This document shows positions 35,101 through 44,208 of a DNA stretch of 64,000 bases, piece by piece; within the stretch, counting starts at the first letter, position 1; the number at the start of each line of letters is the position of its first letter. The translations under genes and the position numbers were made by a program. Source of the DNA: Enoplolaimus lenunculus (lineage: Eukaryota > Nematoda > Enoplea > Enoplida > Thoracostomopsidae). Where the stretch lies: positions 124,001 through 188,000 of the forward strand of contig JASANG010003499.1 in assembly GCA_030248215.1 (NCBI GenBank). Reading direction: 5' to 3'. The notes under the pieces were generated by a model. The model was not told where the DNA came from, made no database searches, and saw only the letters and a list, made by a program, of their open reading frames with translations.

Positions 35101-38100
35101 CATCATCAAGTTTATCGAAAACACGTCAGACTTTGAATCTAACAGTTTACTAACAAAATTGAACAATTTGCAAATACACTCATTTCGAAATAACAATTTT
35201 TCTAACACAGAGTTTAACATATTTAATTGATTCTGAATAATTTGCCATGAAACCGGAAAATTCCGGTCCTTACATCTTTGAATGTAGGAACAGGAACAGC
35301 AATGGAATTCTGGCCGAAACAGGAATTACGGTGGAACCCTGCAGCGTGGGTAACATGTTCACCTGAGTGCCAGGACCATAACTGTTACCTGACGAGATTG
35401 TCTTTCTGCGAACATCTTCGCCCCGATAGGCCAATAGTTTTTCTACAGCATGAAAGAAGTCTGCATATGTTACAGAAATTCTACTTGTTCCCTCTAAAAA
35501 TCTATTATGCCGTTCAACTAAATCAATTCATGGTTACGGGGTTGGTACTTTGCTTCCAGGGACCGTGGTAATTGATGCGCAATTTAAAGAAATTTAAGTA
35601 TTATTTGGGTTGTAAAATTTACTAATGTCGAAGCTTCCCAGTCTCTAACTCTCCCAGTAAGCAGGCCCCTACAATTAGCATGGGTCGTTCGGTTAGTAAA
35701 ATTAGGAGTTTGGGTAAATGTTATAGCTTTGTAATTCACGTCACAGTTTTTACTTTCATCATTATAACATTTTCAGATGTTAAGTTTCGAAAATACATAA
35801 GATTTCTGTTTGTATCTGAGGAACGTTAAAATTAATAACCGTTTTGCTGTTATAACAGCGTCCACAACTGAATCAGATTATGAAGTTGATGCGCTCAAAA
35901 AACAATTAGAAGACTCGCTGAAACTGGTGGCTGAACATGAGAAAACTATTTCGCAACAGATGGAAAAGATTTCAACTTTGGTTAGTTTGGTCATTTGGTG
36001 TGACTTTTACAGAATTTCAGTTTGGTTGTGGAATACTGTAGAATTATTTTGGGGGAGATTGTTTTAAGGAGGAACGAGAAGTCATAGGGGCCGTAAGGGA
36101 AGCCTTGGACAAGGAACCCGACGCATAGAACTTGCATAGAAGTGTGATAACTTTTCTCTAAAATATTTTAGGAAAATGCTCATCAAAGTAGCGCAAGTGG
36201 TGGAGAAAATTTAGAGCAGCTAGAAACTAATACTAATGCTGGTAATGTGGGATCTTCGCCAAATGACTACACTGTTCAAATAGAATATTTATCGCGTTTG
36301 ATTCGACAACGTGAGCAAGAATGCCAATGGTATCATTATCACGCGGAGCAAATGCGAAATTGGTTCACCGAACAGGTAATATGATATTTTATTATATTTT
36401 TGACACATGTGAAATAATGTGCAATGCGTGTGTATAGTAATTGCTTTGCATACACAAATAGTACGAAATCTTCAAAAAACGTGACAGGACCTTTGAACGC
36501 CTCTCTTCAGTGAATCCAAGGTTCGAATAGCAGCTTGGTATTCTTGGCAACGTTACATAATTTAGACGACATTAGAGGTTAAAATTGAGACATACTGTAC
36601 GCAATAGTTGTTGTGTTATATGTAAGTGTTGCAACAAAGTTTCTTTGCACCTGAAAGGTAATGTTTTTGCTTCCACTACTGACAGTTTTCTAGCTTCTAA
36701 GCGCACGGAGTAATGTGCTATATATGTGCATAATTTTGCATGTTTTCCGTATTCTTAGAGCCAGTGTGATCCTGCAAACGCATTGCATCAACAAATTTCC
36801 GAGCTCGAACAACAACTGGATGTCGGATGGAAAGCTTATGAAGATTTAGGAAGACAAGCAAGTGAAACTATTGACGCCAAGGTTAAAGAAAATGCTGATG
36901 CCGCCGCTGCATTGGAAACAAAAATTGAGGTAATTGGTATTCGAAGTAGTTGTCCAGCCAGGCCTAATTATATAATGGGCACGCTCCTGAGGACCCACTA
37001 CATATGCGACGCGCTACTGAGGACCAATCAGCGTGGGTTACGTTTAATTGTATTTGAATAAATCTTTAAATTACAGTTTGACTCGCTATTTACTCAGAAT
37101 ATCAAATTGGCAACCATTGGCCAATTACAGTGTGTAACCGGAATTCAGATTGAAAGCGAGTTCTGATTCTGTTTCGAATTGCACAATCAATCGAAATCGG
37201 AATTTTGAAATTTTCATTTTAAACGTACTCGTGATACGTTGCATAAAAACTCTGCATTATTGATTAATAAATTGCTTTCGATGAGTTAACTTGTCAATAA
37301 TTGATTGTAGTTTAGCTTTAAAGAACCAAAAATCATCACCAATCTTTTCATGCAACCTGTTTGAAAATTGTTGCCAGCCGAACAGTCACTAAATTTCTAG
37401 GTTCGATTCTAATTCCGGCTACACTTCCGGTACAAATTTGTTGTTTCGATTCCGGTATAATCCAGTTCCGCTTTGCACCCTGGCCAATTAGAAATTGGCG
37501 TGGACAGCAGACTGATCTACGACACAACGATACTTTCAACCAGTGAATGGTGAGGTTCTAAATTCAGCACATCTTTGGGTTTCACGTGCCCAACTTATTT
37601 TCCAATTCTGGAGATCCGGAATTCCACAAGTTCATCAGTTTCAAAACCTGTTACTATAGTTATAGGTGCTTCACAATATATTTAAGATATGGGCCAAGCC
37701 TTAACTGATACAAGTGTCAAATTAAAACGTGGTTAAAAAGTTTTTCATGTACAACTTGTACTGATTTAGCGATTACAAGCCGAATCAATTGAGCTAAAGC
37801 AGCAACTCGAACAAACAACGCGCGAAAGCAGCGATGCGAACGCAAAATATCAAGCTGAACTTCAGGTATGAAACAGAAAAGGTGCTGCAGTCGCTGTTCT
37901 TTCGTATGAGAGCTGTCTTTAGTAAGATAATATTAGCTGTTAGTAGTACAGTCACGGGCAGAATTAAGTGCAACCGCGGTCGCGACCCAAACGCGGTTCG
38001 AATCGCGATCGCTCGCACACGCAATCGCGATCGCTCGCAACCGCTATTTACGTGGACGCAAAAACCGCGACTGCGACCGCGGTTCAAACCGCGACTGCGA

Positions 38101-39598
38101 CCGCGGTTCGAACCGCGACTGCGAACACAATTAAAATCGCGTCTACGATCGCGTCTCGAACCGCGACTGCGACCGGGGTTCAAACCGCGACTGCGGACGC
38201 AATTAAAATCGCGTCTACGATCGCGTCTCAAACCGCGTTTGAGACGCAATCGTGGACGCAATCGCGGTTTCTGCGTACTTAATTCTGTCCGTGACTGTAT
38301 GTTCACATAAGCGATGATTGCAAATTAGGTAAGTGGAAGTCGCAATGGACAATTTCTACACTTGTGTACCGAACGCTATAGCGCAATATCAATTATCGCA
38401 CTTATCAGTATAATATATTGTACGTGTTTTGCTTCCTACGTTAATGAGTGACCAGCCTAGAATCAGTGCAAATCGGATAATAGATGCTAAAACTGAAATG
38501 CTGAAAGTATTGCCTATATCGTCAAAGCACCAAGTACTAGTTGGGGATGCACTTGTAAAATTGTAGTTGCAAGTTCATACTGTAAAAATTTGCATGTGTG
38601 AATAGAAAACTGGGCTATGCTGCTTGCTGTCCGTGTTTTTTCTATATAATCAAAAAAGCTGTTTGTGGTAGGATCTTCGGGAGCAAGTCGAACGTCAACA
38701 ACAACGTGTTGTGATACTCGAGCAAGAAAACCAACAACAACTACTACAACAACAACATCCAAAACGTCCACCGGTTATAGAAAGAAAGCTATCAAGTACT
38801 ACAGGTGATTCAAGTTCAGTCGCAGAAGAACTAGCGACACTGAAACGTGAACAAGAAGATTTGCTGGTATTGCTTGCAGATCAGGACGAGAAACTGCTGG
38901 AGTATCGGGAGAAGCTGAGACAATGCGGTTATGAGGTTAGTTTAAATAGCCTTTTAGGCAATCTAAGGAATGGCGCTATACTCTTCTCGTGGAGCGTCGT
39001 ATGGCGCGGCATGTCAAAAAATTGTTTACTAATATTGATACGCTGTCTCGTGCGGCAAATCACACGTGCATTGCAGTACTGTACCTGATGACGCCGAATG
39101 TCTTCGAATACCATTAAAATTGTGACAAAGAATAGTGCCAACCTACAAAGCAAATTTTGGCTTTTTCGAAATACGTACAAATGAACCACAGTTACGACGT
39201 AATTAAGTTCGCATTAATCTTTTTGTCGTTTGAATTTTGCTATTTTTGGTAGCTAAGTGGTGTTTGAAACTCAATTGCAATAGCGTTTACTATCGATTAA
39301 ATATTTTTAATATTACTTAAACGCGATTATAATCCAGTAATCGTGAGCTGTTCAAATATCGTTTGCGAGCGATTGCGACCAAGTATTAACGTGCAATAGC
39401 AATCTGATCTGCGGTTTGGAACGCAATCGCGATTACATTTAGGTTTTTTGTTTACTGTATGTAGAAACAAATGCTTAAAAAGCTGATTTTGCATTGTTTC
39501 GGTGATATCTTGCTCATATAGTGGTTTCGTCTGGTTATGGTTTCGGTGTCTTTTAGGTGGAAACCGAAGATGATAATTCTAGTGCGTCTGAAGAATAG
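18064..39598 (+). CDS. USO1: General vesicular transport factor p115 / USO1
   Basis: p115 is a homodimeric tether for ER-Golgi and intra-Golgi vesicles, binding GM130, giantin, Rab1 and SNAREs. Exons: 18064-18129, 18565-18651, 19304-19368, 19536-19606, 21266-21372, 21552-21710, 24316-24427, 26772-27007, 29134-29209, 29476-29540, 29891-29979, 30271-30425, 30814-31019, 31675-31785, 32273-32397, 33200-33381, 34077-34255, 34502-34772, 35859-35980, 36172-36375, 36759-36929, 37770-37865, 38672-38935, 39557-39598. The sum is 3261 bases (1086 aa), in phase throughout. The N-terminus MNYLRSVLGSD parallels human MNFLRGVMGG. The Armadillo head (to about residue 640) has MDLLADSREIIRND, AFENAFERLL, PAILVLLMSMVND, LRCAVLYCFQ and FDHEFTRL. 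A coiled-coil tail follows, with DLLVLLADQDEKLL and an acidic end DDNSSASEE. It is longer than human (962 aa), mainly in the tail. Confidence 0.97.
18237..18480. mobile_element. Family D fragment, USO1 intron 1
   Basis: Begins CAGGGATGGGCGGTCTTCG and continues with interior sequence shared with the family D copy at 10773-11437 (GCTAGTTTGAGTTG, CCATGACTGTTTTAATAT). The right end is missing. Coordinates are approximate. Confidence 0.6.
18720..19080. mobile_element. Family C element, degenerate, USO1 intron 2
   Basis: This AT-rich block has ACAGGAACCGTAATTTAAAA near the left and GCAGGAATTCCGTGGAACTC near the right. Its interior (TCATCATCAAG, GATCTAACAGTTTA, ACAATTTTTC) matches the better-preserved copy at 34922-35341. 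Confidence 0.55.
19754..20337. mobile_element. Foldback/MITE-like element with about 55-bp inverted ends (family E), USO1 intron 4
   Basis: The left arm at 19754-19808 contains GTTTCGCGAAGCGTTTTATG, TTTTGTACTC and TGGGGTCGAAAGGTGGAT. The right arm at 20282-20337 is its inverted copy, ATCCACCTTTCGACCCCAGA through GTACAAAACATAAAACGC to TTCGCGAAAC. Next to the left arm is a GTCCGTCC simple repeat (19818-19868). The interior holds degenerate repeats of GATAATTGAATAGTTAGCTA, and a further fragment follows at 20340-20540. Related fragments occur at 10366-10600 and 31100-31545. Confidence 0.75.
20545..21240 (+). mobile_element. 5'-truncated, decayed LINE (non-LTR) fragment, USO1 intron 4
   Basis: One frame reads QNGVLSPAMFNLNLSDLP and, shortly after, VMSYADDVSIYMRQRT. 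This is the LSP..FNL..SDLP..YADD block of non-LTR reverse transcriptases; the frame then meets a stop. About 300 bp later another frame reads CPNCGDEGHRTEHLFNC, the C-terminal cysteine-histidine motif seen after the reverse transcriptase in Jockey/R1/RTE-like LINEs. The copy ends in an A-rich tail of CAAA repeats near 21200-21240. Frames shift between the two blocks, so it cannot encode a protein. The clade cannot be fixed from this fragment. Confidence 0.85.
21701..21740 (+). repeat. 20-bp tandem duplication spanning the exon 6 splice donor of USO1
   Basis: ACGAAACGACGTAAGCTAAT (21701-21720) is followed directly by ACGAAACGATGTAAGCTAAT (21721-21740). Each copy contains a GTAAGC donor. The first donor (GT at 21711) keeps the frame into exon 7. 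Using the second would add 20 bases and shift the frame. Confidence 0.95.
22140..22350. mobile_element. Family H repeat copy, USO1 intron 6
   Basis: Contains GAGCCGGAGGTCGAT and GTGCCGGAGGCATACTTCCG, shared with 41540-41597 and related to about 3785-3835 and 7195-7235. An open frame of 126 codons crosses it but has no family motif. Confidence 0.45.
22753..23062. mobile_element. Palindrome-rich MITE-like element, USO1 intron 6
   Basis: The ends are GGCTGGGTTT and AAACCCAGCC, a perfect 10-bp inverted pair 310 bp apart. The left third is packed with ACTTAAGT/AGTACTT motifs, including the perfect palindrome CTTAAGTACTAGTACTTAAG. There is no coding capacity. Confidence 0.6.
27284..27352. repeat. 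Degenerate CCTAAG/GCCTAA hexamer array (telomere-like), USO1 intron 8
   Basis: A run of imperfect hexamers (CCTAAGCATAACCTAAGCG, then CTATACCTAAGCCTAAAG). On the other strand this reads as TTAGGC-like units. Short similar runs occur near 8560 (CTAAGCCTAAGCCT), 13448, 15690 (TTAGGC twice), 26362 and 44280. TTAGGC is the usual nematode telomere repeat. Confidence 0.55.
27975..28530. mobile_element. Family D copy, USO1 intron 8
   Basis: Begins CAGGGATGTGCTAACCGAG, with the TCGGTC-type motifs of family D, and keeps interior blocks shared with 10773-11437 (AACTGAATGAGCTTTTT, TGAAAGTTTTCAATCATTGC). The right end runs into the foldback at 28575. Confidence 0.6.
28575..29085. repeat. Long imperfect inverted repeat (arms about 230 bp), USO1 intron 8
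   Basis: The left arm (about 28575-28805) and the reverse complement of the right arm (about 28860-29085) align along their length. Shared blocks include TTTTTGAAA then TCGATTTTTAAGG, a GGG..CCCAAA block, and ACGATTG. Both arms can be read as a similar peptide (FLKxSIFK ... RRLxN), so the copies diverged mostly by substitution. A transcript of the intron could form a hairpin of more than 200 bp. It may be a foldback transposon. Confidence 0.75.
29069..29122. repeat. (TTA)n microsatellite, USO1 intron 8
   Basis: About 54 bp of TTA/ATT repeats with a few interruptions, ending 12 bp before exon 9. It directly precedes the acceptor and so contributes to its pyrimidine/AT-rich environment. Confidence 0.95.
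30527..30629. mobile_element. Fragment of the TA-flanked CAGTCACGG family, USO1 intron 12
   Basis: Ends CTTAATTCTGTCCGTGACTG followed by TA, identical to the right end of the element at 37949-38297, with short GCGATC-type sequence upstream. The left end is not clear. Confidence 0.6.
31100..31545. mobile_element. Family E fragment interrupted by a family A copy, USO1 intron 13
   Basis: CTGTCCGTCCGACGAGAATCTC opens a family E piece (compare 19850-19880), which is interrupted at 31165 by CAGGGTGCAACCAGAAT of family A. The A part to about 31350 matches the 2330-2739 copy in reverse orientation (ACCTTGACAATCGCCGAAA, CCATCGAAGGTATAT). A family E-like end, GAGCTTCGCTCAATACGC, follows near 31519. 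Confidence 0.6.
34922..35341. mobile_element. hAT-like non-autonomous element, family C, USO1 intron 18
   Basis: Starts CAGGGTTTCAAGAGGAACTG and ends ACGGTGGAACCCTG, with GGAACAGGAACAGG subterminal repeats at both ends. The flanks CAGCATGA (34914-34921) and CAGCGTGG (35342-35349) match at 6 of 8 positions. It is 420 bp, non-coding, and related to the copy at 18720-19080. Confidence 0.75.
37128..37482. mobile_element. hAT-like non-autonomous element, family B, uninterrupted copy, USO1 intron 21
   Basis: Runs from CAGTGTGTAACCGGAATT to CGCTTTGCACCCTG, with a perfect 8-bp duplication GCCAATTA at 37120-37127 and 37483-37490. It is collinear with 1093-1862 but lacks the nested element there, so it serves as the empty-site reference. 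Confidence 0.9.
37949..38297. mobile_element. Tc1/mariner-like non-autonomous element with CG-rich core, USO1 intron 22
   Basis: Left end CAGTCACGGGCAGAATTAAG and right end CTTAATTCTGTCCGTGACTG form a near-perfect inverted repeat. A TA dinucleotide lies on each side (37947-37948 and 38298-38299), as in the Tc1/mariner superfamily. The 300-bp core is built from CG-rich words such as CCGCGACTGCGACCGCGGTT and GCGATCGC and keeps frames open on both strands. There is no transposase. A related end lies at 30608-30629. Confidence 0.8.
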
Positions 39599-39778
39599 TA
39601 TTATTATTGATTTAAGCACAAAATAAGCTTTTTATATTCTTAGAGATGAAGATGCTTCTAAATGAAAAAGGCCTTTTTGTTGCTTTTAGGCGATGTAAGA
39701 TTAGTCTAAGCGTATTATTAAGTTTCATTTTCAGAATTGCAAAAGTAATACTAACCCTAAGTCTAACCGTATTAAATG

Positions 39779-39784
39779 AATAAA
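39779..39784 (+). promoter_or_regulatory. Candidate polyadenylation signal of USO1
   Basis: A canonical AATAAA lies 181 bases after the USO1 stop codon, which would give a short 3' UTR. It is the first AATAAA I see after the stop. Confidence 0.5.
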
Positions 39785-40314
39785 CTGTCTGAAGCCTAAT
39801 CTTCCTCTATGGCTGTATAGAAGGAAAATGGAACACCTCTGAAGGTAACGTCTGCCGACAGACATATGCCACTGGGTAGTTGCTATGTACATAGAAAAAT
39901 GCCGGTCGTGTCACTGTTCGCTTTTACTTTGCCATTTGTGTTGACAACGTACAATTTTAATTTATTTCTGAGAGTTTCTTTGCAAAAACAGAATTTTTTG
40001 CAATCTTTAGCACCACTTACATACACATTTGTCAACTGTTTATGTTTGACTTAATTTACATAAATTTTGTCGAGTTTAGATACCACACAAATATGTAACA
40101 TAAATCCGAATAGTTAAAGGTTGTCCAAACGTGTGGTGGTCCTTTCGACTTTAATAATATACACTGTGAATATATTCTACAAGGCTTTGTATTTATTTCT
40201 TTAGCGTTTAGTAATCTGGAATACGGATGATGTAATATTTTGGTGGATTGGTTTTTGTACATTGTTATGCTTGTTAAATTTTGTTTTTGTTTTTTATACC
40301 GGCACTCCGGATTA

Positions 40315-40600
40315 AACATGGAATATTTTTCTGCCGTCACGGCTGAGATGTGCAAATATTCACCGGGCTTTCTAAATTTTTAAACAAAAATGACGGATGC
40401 ACCGAAATTTTTTAGATTTTGGATGAATTTCGTATTTTGTTATTTCATTTCGAACAAATGCAGCATATTTGTAATGAAAAATTGCGATATATGTGTGATT
40501 TATAACTAATCTTGGCAATAACAATAACAGTTTCCAGTATTTATATAATGGAAACGTACACCAATATTTAACCGAAACGAAAACGGTTATCAAAAAGTAT
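40315..40600. repeat. Dispersed repeat, family G
   Basis: Shares AAAAATGACGGATGCA, GTAATGAAAAATTGCGATAT and a downstream GTGATTTATAA block with 54825-55130. The ends of the other copy carry ATAACGGAAACGG repeats, suggesting a DNA element. No inverted ends could be fixed here. Confidence 0.65.
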
Positions 40601-42381
40601 TGCATATACCTATAACAACGAAATTTCCATGTAGGTAAGCATTTGTTATCTTATTAACTTTTTCTTGAATACGATATTATTTGTGATCAAGCTAATGTAA
40701 CTTTGTGGGAGGTAAAAGGAGCATAGGTATATTGGCAAGCTTATGAGGAAGTTTCAATGTCGGATAAGCCTATAACTAAGCCAAGGCAAGTCTTAGTAGA
40801 ATCGAAAAAAATAGTCTAAAGCTTCGGTGCACTCCTTTGGAGTCTCGCAGATAAATGGTACGCCCCATAAAGTAATTACGCTCCACAAAGTAATATGGAC
40901 CTGTGATACAAAACTGTATATACGAAATAATGCACGTCGTTCAAGTGTTATTGTGCGTATGCGCTGCACAATTTGTCTACAAATGTGAGGGACCCCTTGA
41001 GCATAAAACTTTCACAGCTGAGTGAATTATAGTCAAGAATGATAGCTTATACCGCATACCGGGCAGACCCGGGCTCCATTTCCAGTTTGAATATTGTGAT
41101 ATAGTAATTTTGTTCAGTAAATTTGAAAGCTTTTCGTATGTTTGTATTATATTTGGGTGTGTTCAGTGAGCGGGCTACTATGCAATTTAAACCATTAATT
41201 AAGCAAAAACTTGATAGTATAATAGTATAATTATATACCAGAGTGCAACCGGAGGTGAAAAATACCGAAACACGAGTTGGTCAACCAAACTTGCGGCAGG
41301 AGCCGAAGGTGAAGCTGGAGGTGTAACGAAATAAGTAGGTAGATACAATGATGTTTGATTAGCTAATTTTAGCGAATGTCTGTAATGTGGTGTTACATTG
41401 TTTGGTTTTAAGCTTTTTAGGAAATCGAGGAAATTCATTCCTCAAAATTGTGCCAAAACGCTATAACGAATCTCCAAAGAGGAAATGTAAATTACGAAAA
41501 ATTATACTACCGAAATTGTCCGAACCTTCGGCAACAACTGTACTGGAGCCGGAGGTCGATTTTCTGAAGGAGCCAAAGGCAGACTTCCGGTTGTACCCTA
41601 TTTATCTTGTTCTCCGTTTTGCGGTTCCGTTGTTTTTGCTATTATTACCTGGACCTGAGCGACCTTGGCTGATACCAACCAGATGTGTTAGTTGGTAAAG
41701 ATTTTATACCCGCGTTGCGCTTTACCTGATTAAATTTATTCTTTTACCCATTCGTATACCAGCGAAAAAGTCTTTTACCCGCGCAAAATTAGTGCCTACT
41801 TGCTGGATTTACCTTACAAAAACTATCAGTAACTTTCAAAATAAGCCATTAATTAAAATGTAACACCGGACATATTGCACACTACACCTATCATCGTTAA
41901 AACTAGGCTATTTGCCGATTGGTTAGCAGTGATTCAAACACTCTTGTCTGTACAAAATCGTAGAACTTAAGAGCGCATAAATCGCGCATTTCTTTTACGG
42001 TTTCGTCACAATTTGTGTTAAGACCTCTTTTAGAAAGCTGTAAACATACTGTACCACGCCAAAGAAAAATATATACACCATATATTGTTGCTGCCTTTCA
42101 CAAAGCCACAATTATTTTTCGATTCACAACACATTTCAGGAGTGTAATACTTATTTTCACACATACGGAAAAACAGTTAAAAATTCACGTTCTATATTAT
42201 CTGGTTTCACGTTTATTATAAAAATTTTACGCGGGTAATTCTGAATCAATGTACCTATTCTGTTTTGTCAAAATAGCCCTTTACCGCTGGACTAGCTTTT
42301 GTAAATGAAATGCTGAGTCGAAGCGATTCTTTTGCTAACGTATAAATGGAAAGAACTGCATGTTTATTGTTTAATAATCTT

Positions 42382-42600
42382 TTAGCGACCTTAGGATTCC
42401 GATGTGAACGCTCTACCACTGCGCTGCGCATCCACAATTATGTCCACATGCTTACATGCCCCAAGTTTCACCAACGTCGTCTCTTCACCGTCCACCCTAT
42501 TTTCGACTGGATAGTGTTCATAGCAGAGCAATGATCGATCTAGTGACTTTAGGATACCAAGGCAAACGCTCTACCATACGCTGCGCCGCCCGCCTCTCCA
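42382..42600 (-). repeat. Tandem pair of tRNA-derived (SINE-like) heads
   Basis: On the minus strand, GCAGCGCAGTGGTAGAGCG (about 42405-42430) and GCGCAGCGTATGGTAGAGCG (about 42565-42590) both match a tRNA A-box/D-arm. Each is followed by ATCC TAAGGTCGC-like or ATCC TAAAGTCAC-like sequence. The two lie about 159 bp apart in the same orientation. Neither has an intact B-box, so they are not working tRNAs. Confidence 0.5.
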
Positions 42601-42761
42601 TCTACAGTTTCGTCGACTATATGTGGCGACTGTATGCTGTAGGCAAGCATACTATATAGTGCAATGCACTTTCTAATGCACACGGACAAGCATGTCTCGC
42701 ATGCTTACACTGATTTTGTGATGTTTTTGGAAAATGTGTTTATTTTGACTTAAAAAAGGTT

Positions 42762-42773
42762 TTGGGTTTTTAG
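42762..42773 (+). promoter_or_regulatory. 3' splice acceptor 27 bases before the MED9 start
   Basis: TTTGGGTTTTTAG is a strong acceptor close to the initiator, a possible spliced-leader site. A short out-of-frame ATG at 42779 overlaps the MED9 start region and would read 18 codons. Confidence 0.45.
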
Positions 42774-42800
42774 CTTTTATGTTATTTGTAAGTACACCTA

Positions 42801-44208
42801 ATGAGTCCAAGTCCGACGCCTCCACTTGTGAGTGATGAAGAAATTGACATATCTCAGCAAGTGATTGCACTGATACAATTGTAAGTGTTCAGGAATACAT
42901 TTGAGTAGTATTTTGGTTCCGTTCACAATCACATGCTTCTATTTGAATTCGACCATCTGTCGCGGTACGGGTGTACTTTGCCATGATTTGTAAAAGGGAT
43001 TACGTTCTATAAATTTTTATTGGGAATTGTGTAGTGAACTATTCGCGTTTATGATTGGTTTTAAACGCAACAATGTGTAAACTTTTTTAGCTTTGTTTAG
43101 TTGATTCGAAAGTTACGTATTTATTACAAACTCGTGATAACATACTATACACTGTCAGGGGCGTACCGAGAGGGGGAATGGGGGCCGCGGCCCCCCTAAT
43201 CGGAATCAGTTCGTGTGTCATAATTTATATTAGATACAAAAATTACGCCTGACTTCTCGCTCGCTTCACCCGCGAGGTTGTTAATTATTCAAGTTTCAGA
43301 AAATTTTGCCTTTTATTGCTGTTCAAAGGAAAACTTCATAAACGTGACCAATCCCATATTTCACGCCAAAAATTTTAGATGGGTCACTTCTCGGAGGATG
43401 CGCCCCACCAATCCAAATTTCTCGGTACGCCACTGTACGCTGTTGGAATACAACTATACGAGGAGATAGATCGAACTCATTCCCTGTGGTTTGTGTGATA
43501 TCGGATTCGAAAATTTTTAAAATTTTGTTTTAGTCGCATTTACTTGCGCTTTGACTGAAACACATGTTGTGTTTGCTTATTTGCTTTATGTATTTACCTA
43601 TGTGTGTGTTCTTAAATTGGTGTACTTGTCATATTTTTTGTTAATTTAACACCAGCGACTGGGGAGTTTCGAAAGTTGGCTCGTATTTGCGCATTTTGAT
43701 TCCTAATAGTGAGCAGACGTTGAAATTGGCATCTGCTGCAGATCGCGGGTTTGAAAAAAGAAATCTTTCAATGCTCCGGCTTGTAATTGTGATAATTAAA
43801 TTATTGTTTTTCTTTTGAATTGTTATTACGTTTTTTATTAATCTTTCTATATATATAGTTGTTTTCATGTAGCTTGTAGTTTTCCATTTGTGAAAATCAA
43901 AACCCGGAAGTTTAGTGATTCAAACGACTCTGAATACACTTAAACCTTATAATTTCTACATTTTATTTTATTCCAGAGCCGACAAAACCAGCCAGTACCC
44001 GGAGCTGCTGACGAAAATCAACGAATTGTCTCAATTGATGACGTCTCTTCGGAAACGAGTGAACACCATTTCAGGCACGGAATACAGCCCTGAAGAGCAA
44101 GTGGCGCTATTGGCTGCGTTGCGCGAACAACTTACTATGAAATCCGACCTAGTCCAAAAGTACAAGACGCTTGGCACCGATGTACTTAAGCATCCTCCGT
44201 CTGGATGA
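42801..44208 (+). CDS. MED9: Mediator complex subunit 9 (MED9)
   Basis: MED9 sits in the Mediator middle module, contacting MED7, MED4 and MED10, and helps link activators to RNA polymerase II. Exons: 42801-42880 and 43977-44208, giving 103 residues with the frame kept across the intron. The N-terminal part is short and proline/acid-rich (MSPSPTPPLVSDEEIDIS). The family region follows: VIALIQLADKT, then KINELSQLMTSLRKRVNTI, SPEEQVALLAALREQL and KSDLVQKYKTL. The last part corresponds to human [29 protein letters not shown], with similar spacing from the C-terminus. Human MED9 is 146 aa; the difference is the shorter N-terminal tail. The intron is 1.1 kb and holds the element at 43156-43435. 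Confidence 0.88.
43156..43435. mobile_element. hAT-like non-autonomous element, family F, MED9 intron
   Basis: Begins CAGGGGCGTACCGAGAGGGG and ends TTTCTCGGTACGCCACTG, with a 14-bp imperfect inverted end. The flanks TACACTGT (43148-43155) and TACGCTGT (43436-43443) match at 7 of 8 positions. It is 280 bp and non-coding. Decayed relatives are visible near 56585-56645 and 59112-59240 and perhaps 61570. Confidence 0.85.

Larger units (their letters stand above)
39599..42800. other. Intergenic region between USO1 and MED9
   Basis: No gene is recognised. It contains the USO1 3' UTR, a dispersed repeat at 40315-40600, family A and H fragments near 41240-41597 (AGTGCAACCGGAGGTG, CTGGAGCCGGAGGTCGAT, CTTCCGGTTGTACCCT), and tRNA-like fragments at 42382-42600. 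The remainder is AT-rich without recognisable features. Confidence 0.7.

Noticed and set aside
37834-38310. Arg/Thr-rich open frames on both strands
   Set aside because: They arise from the CG-rich core of a mariner-like element within USO1 intron 22.
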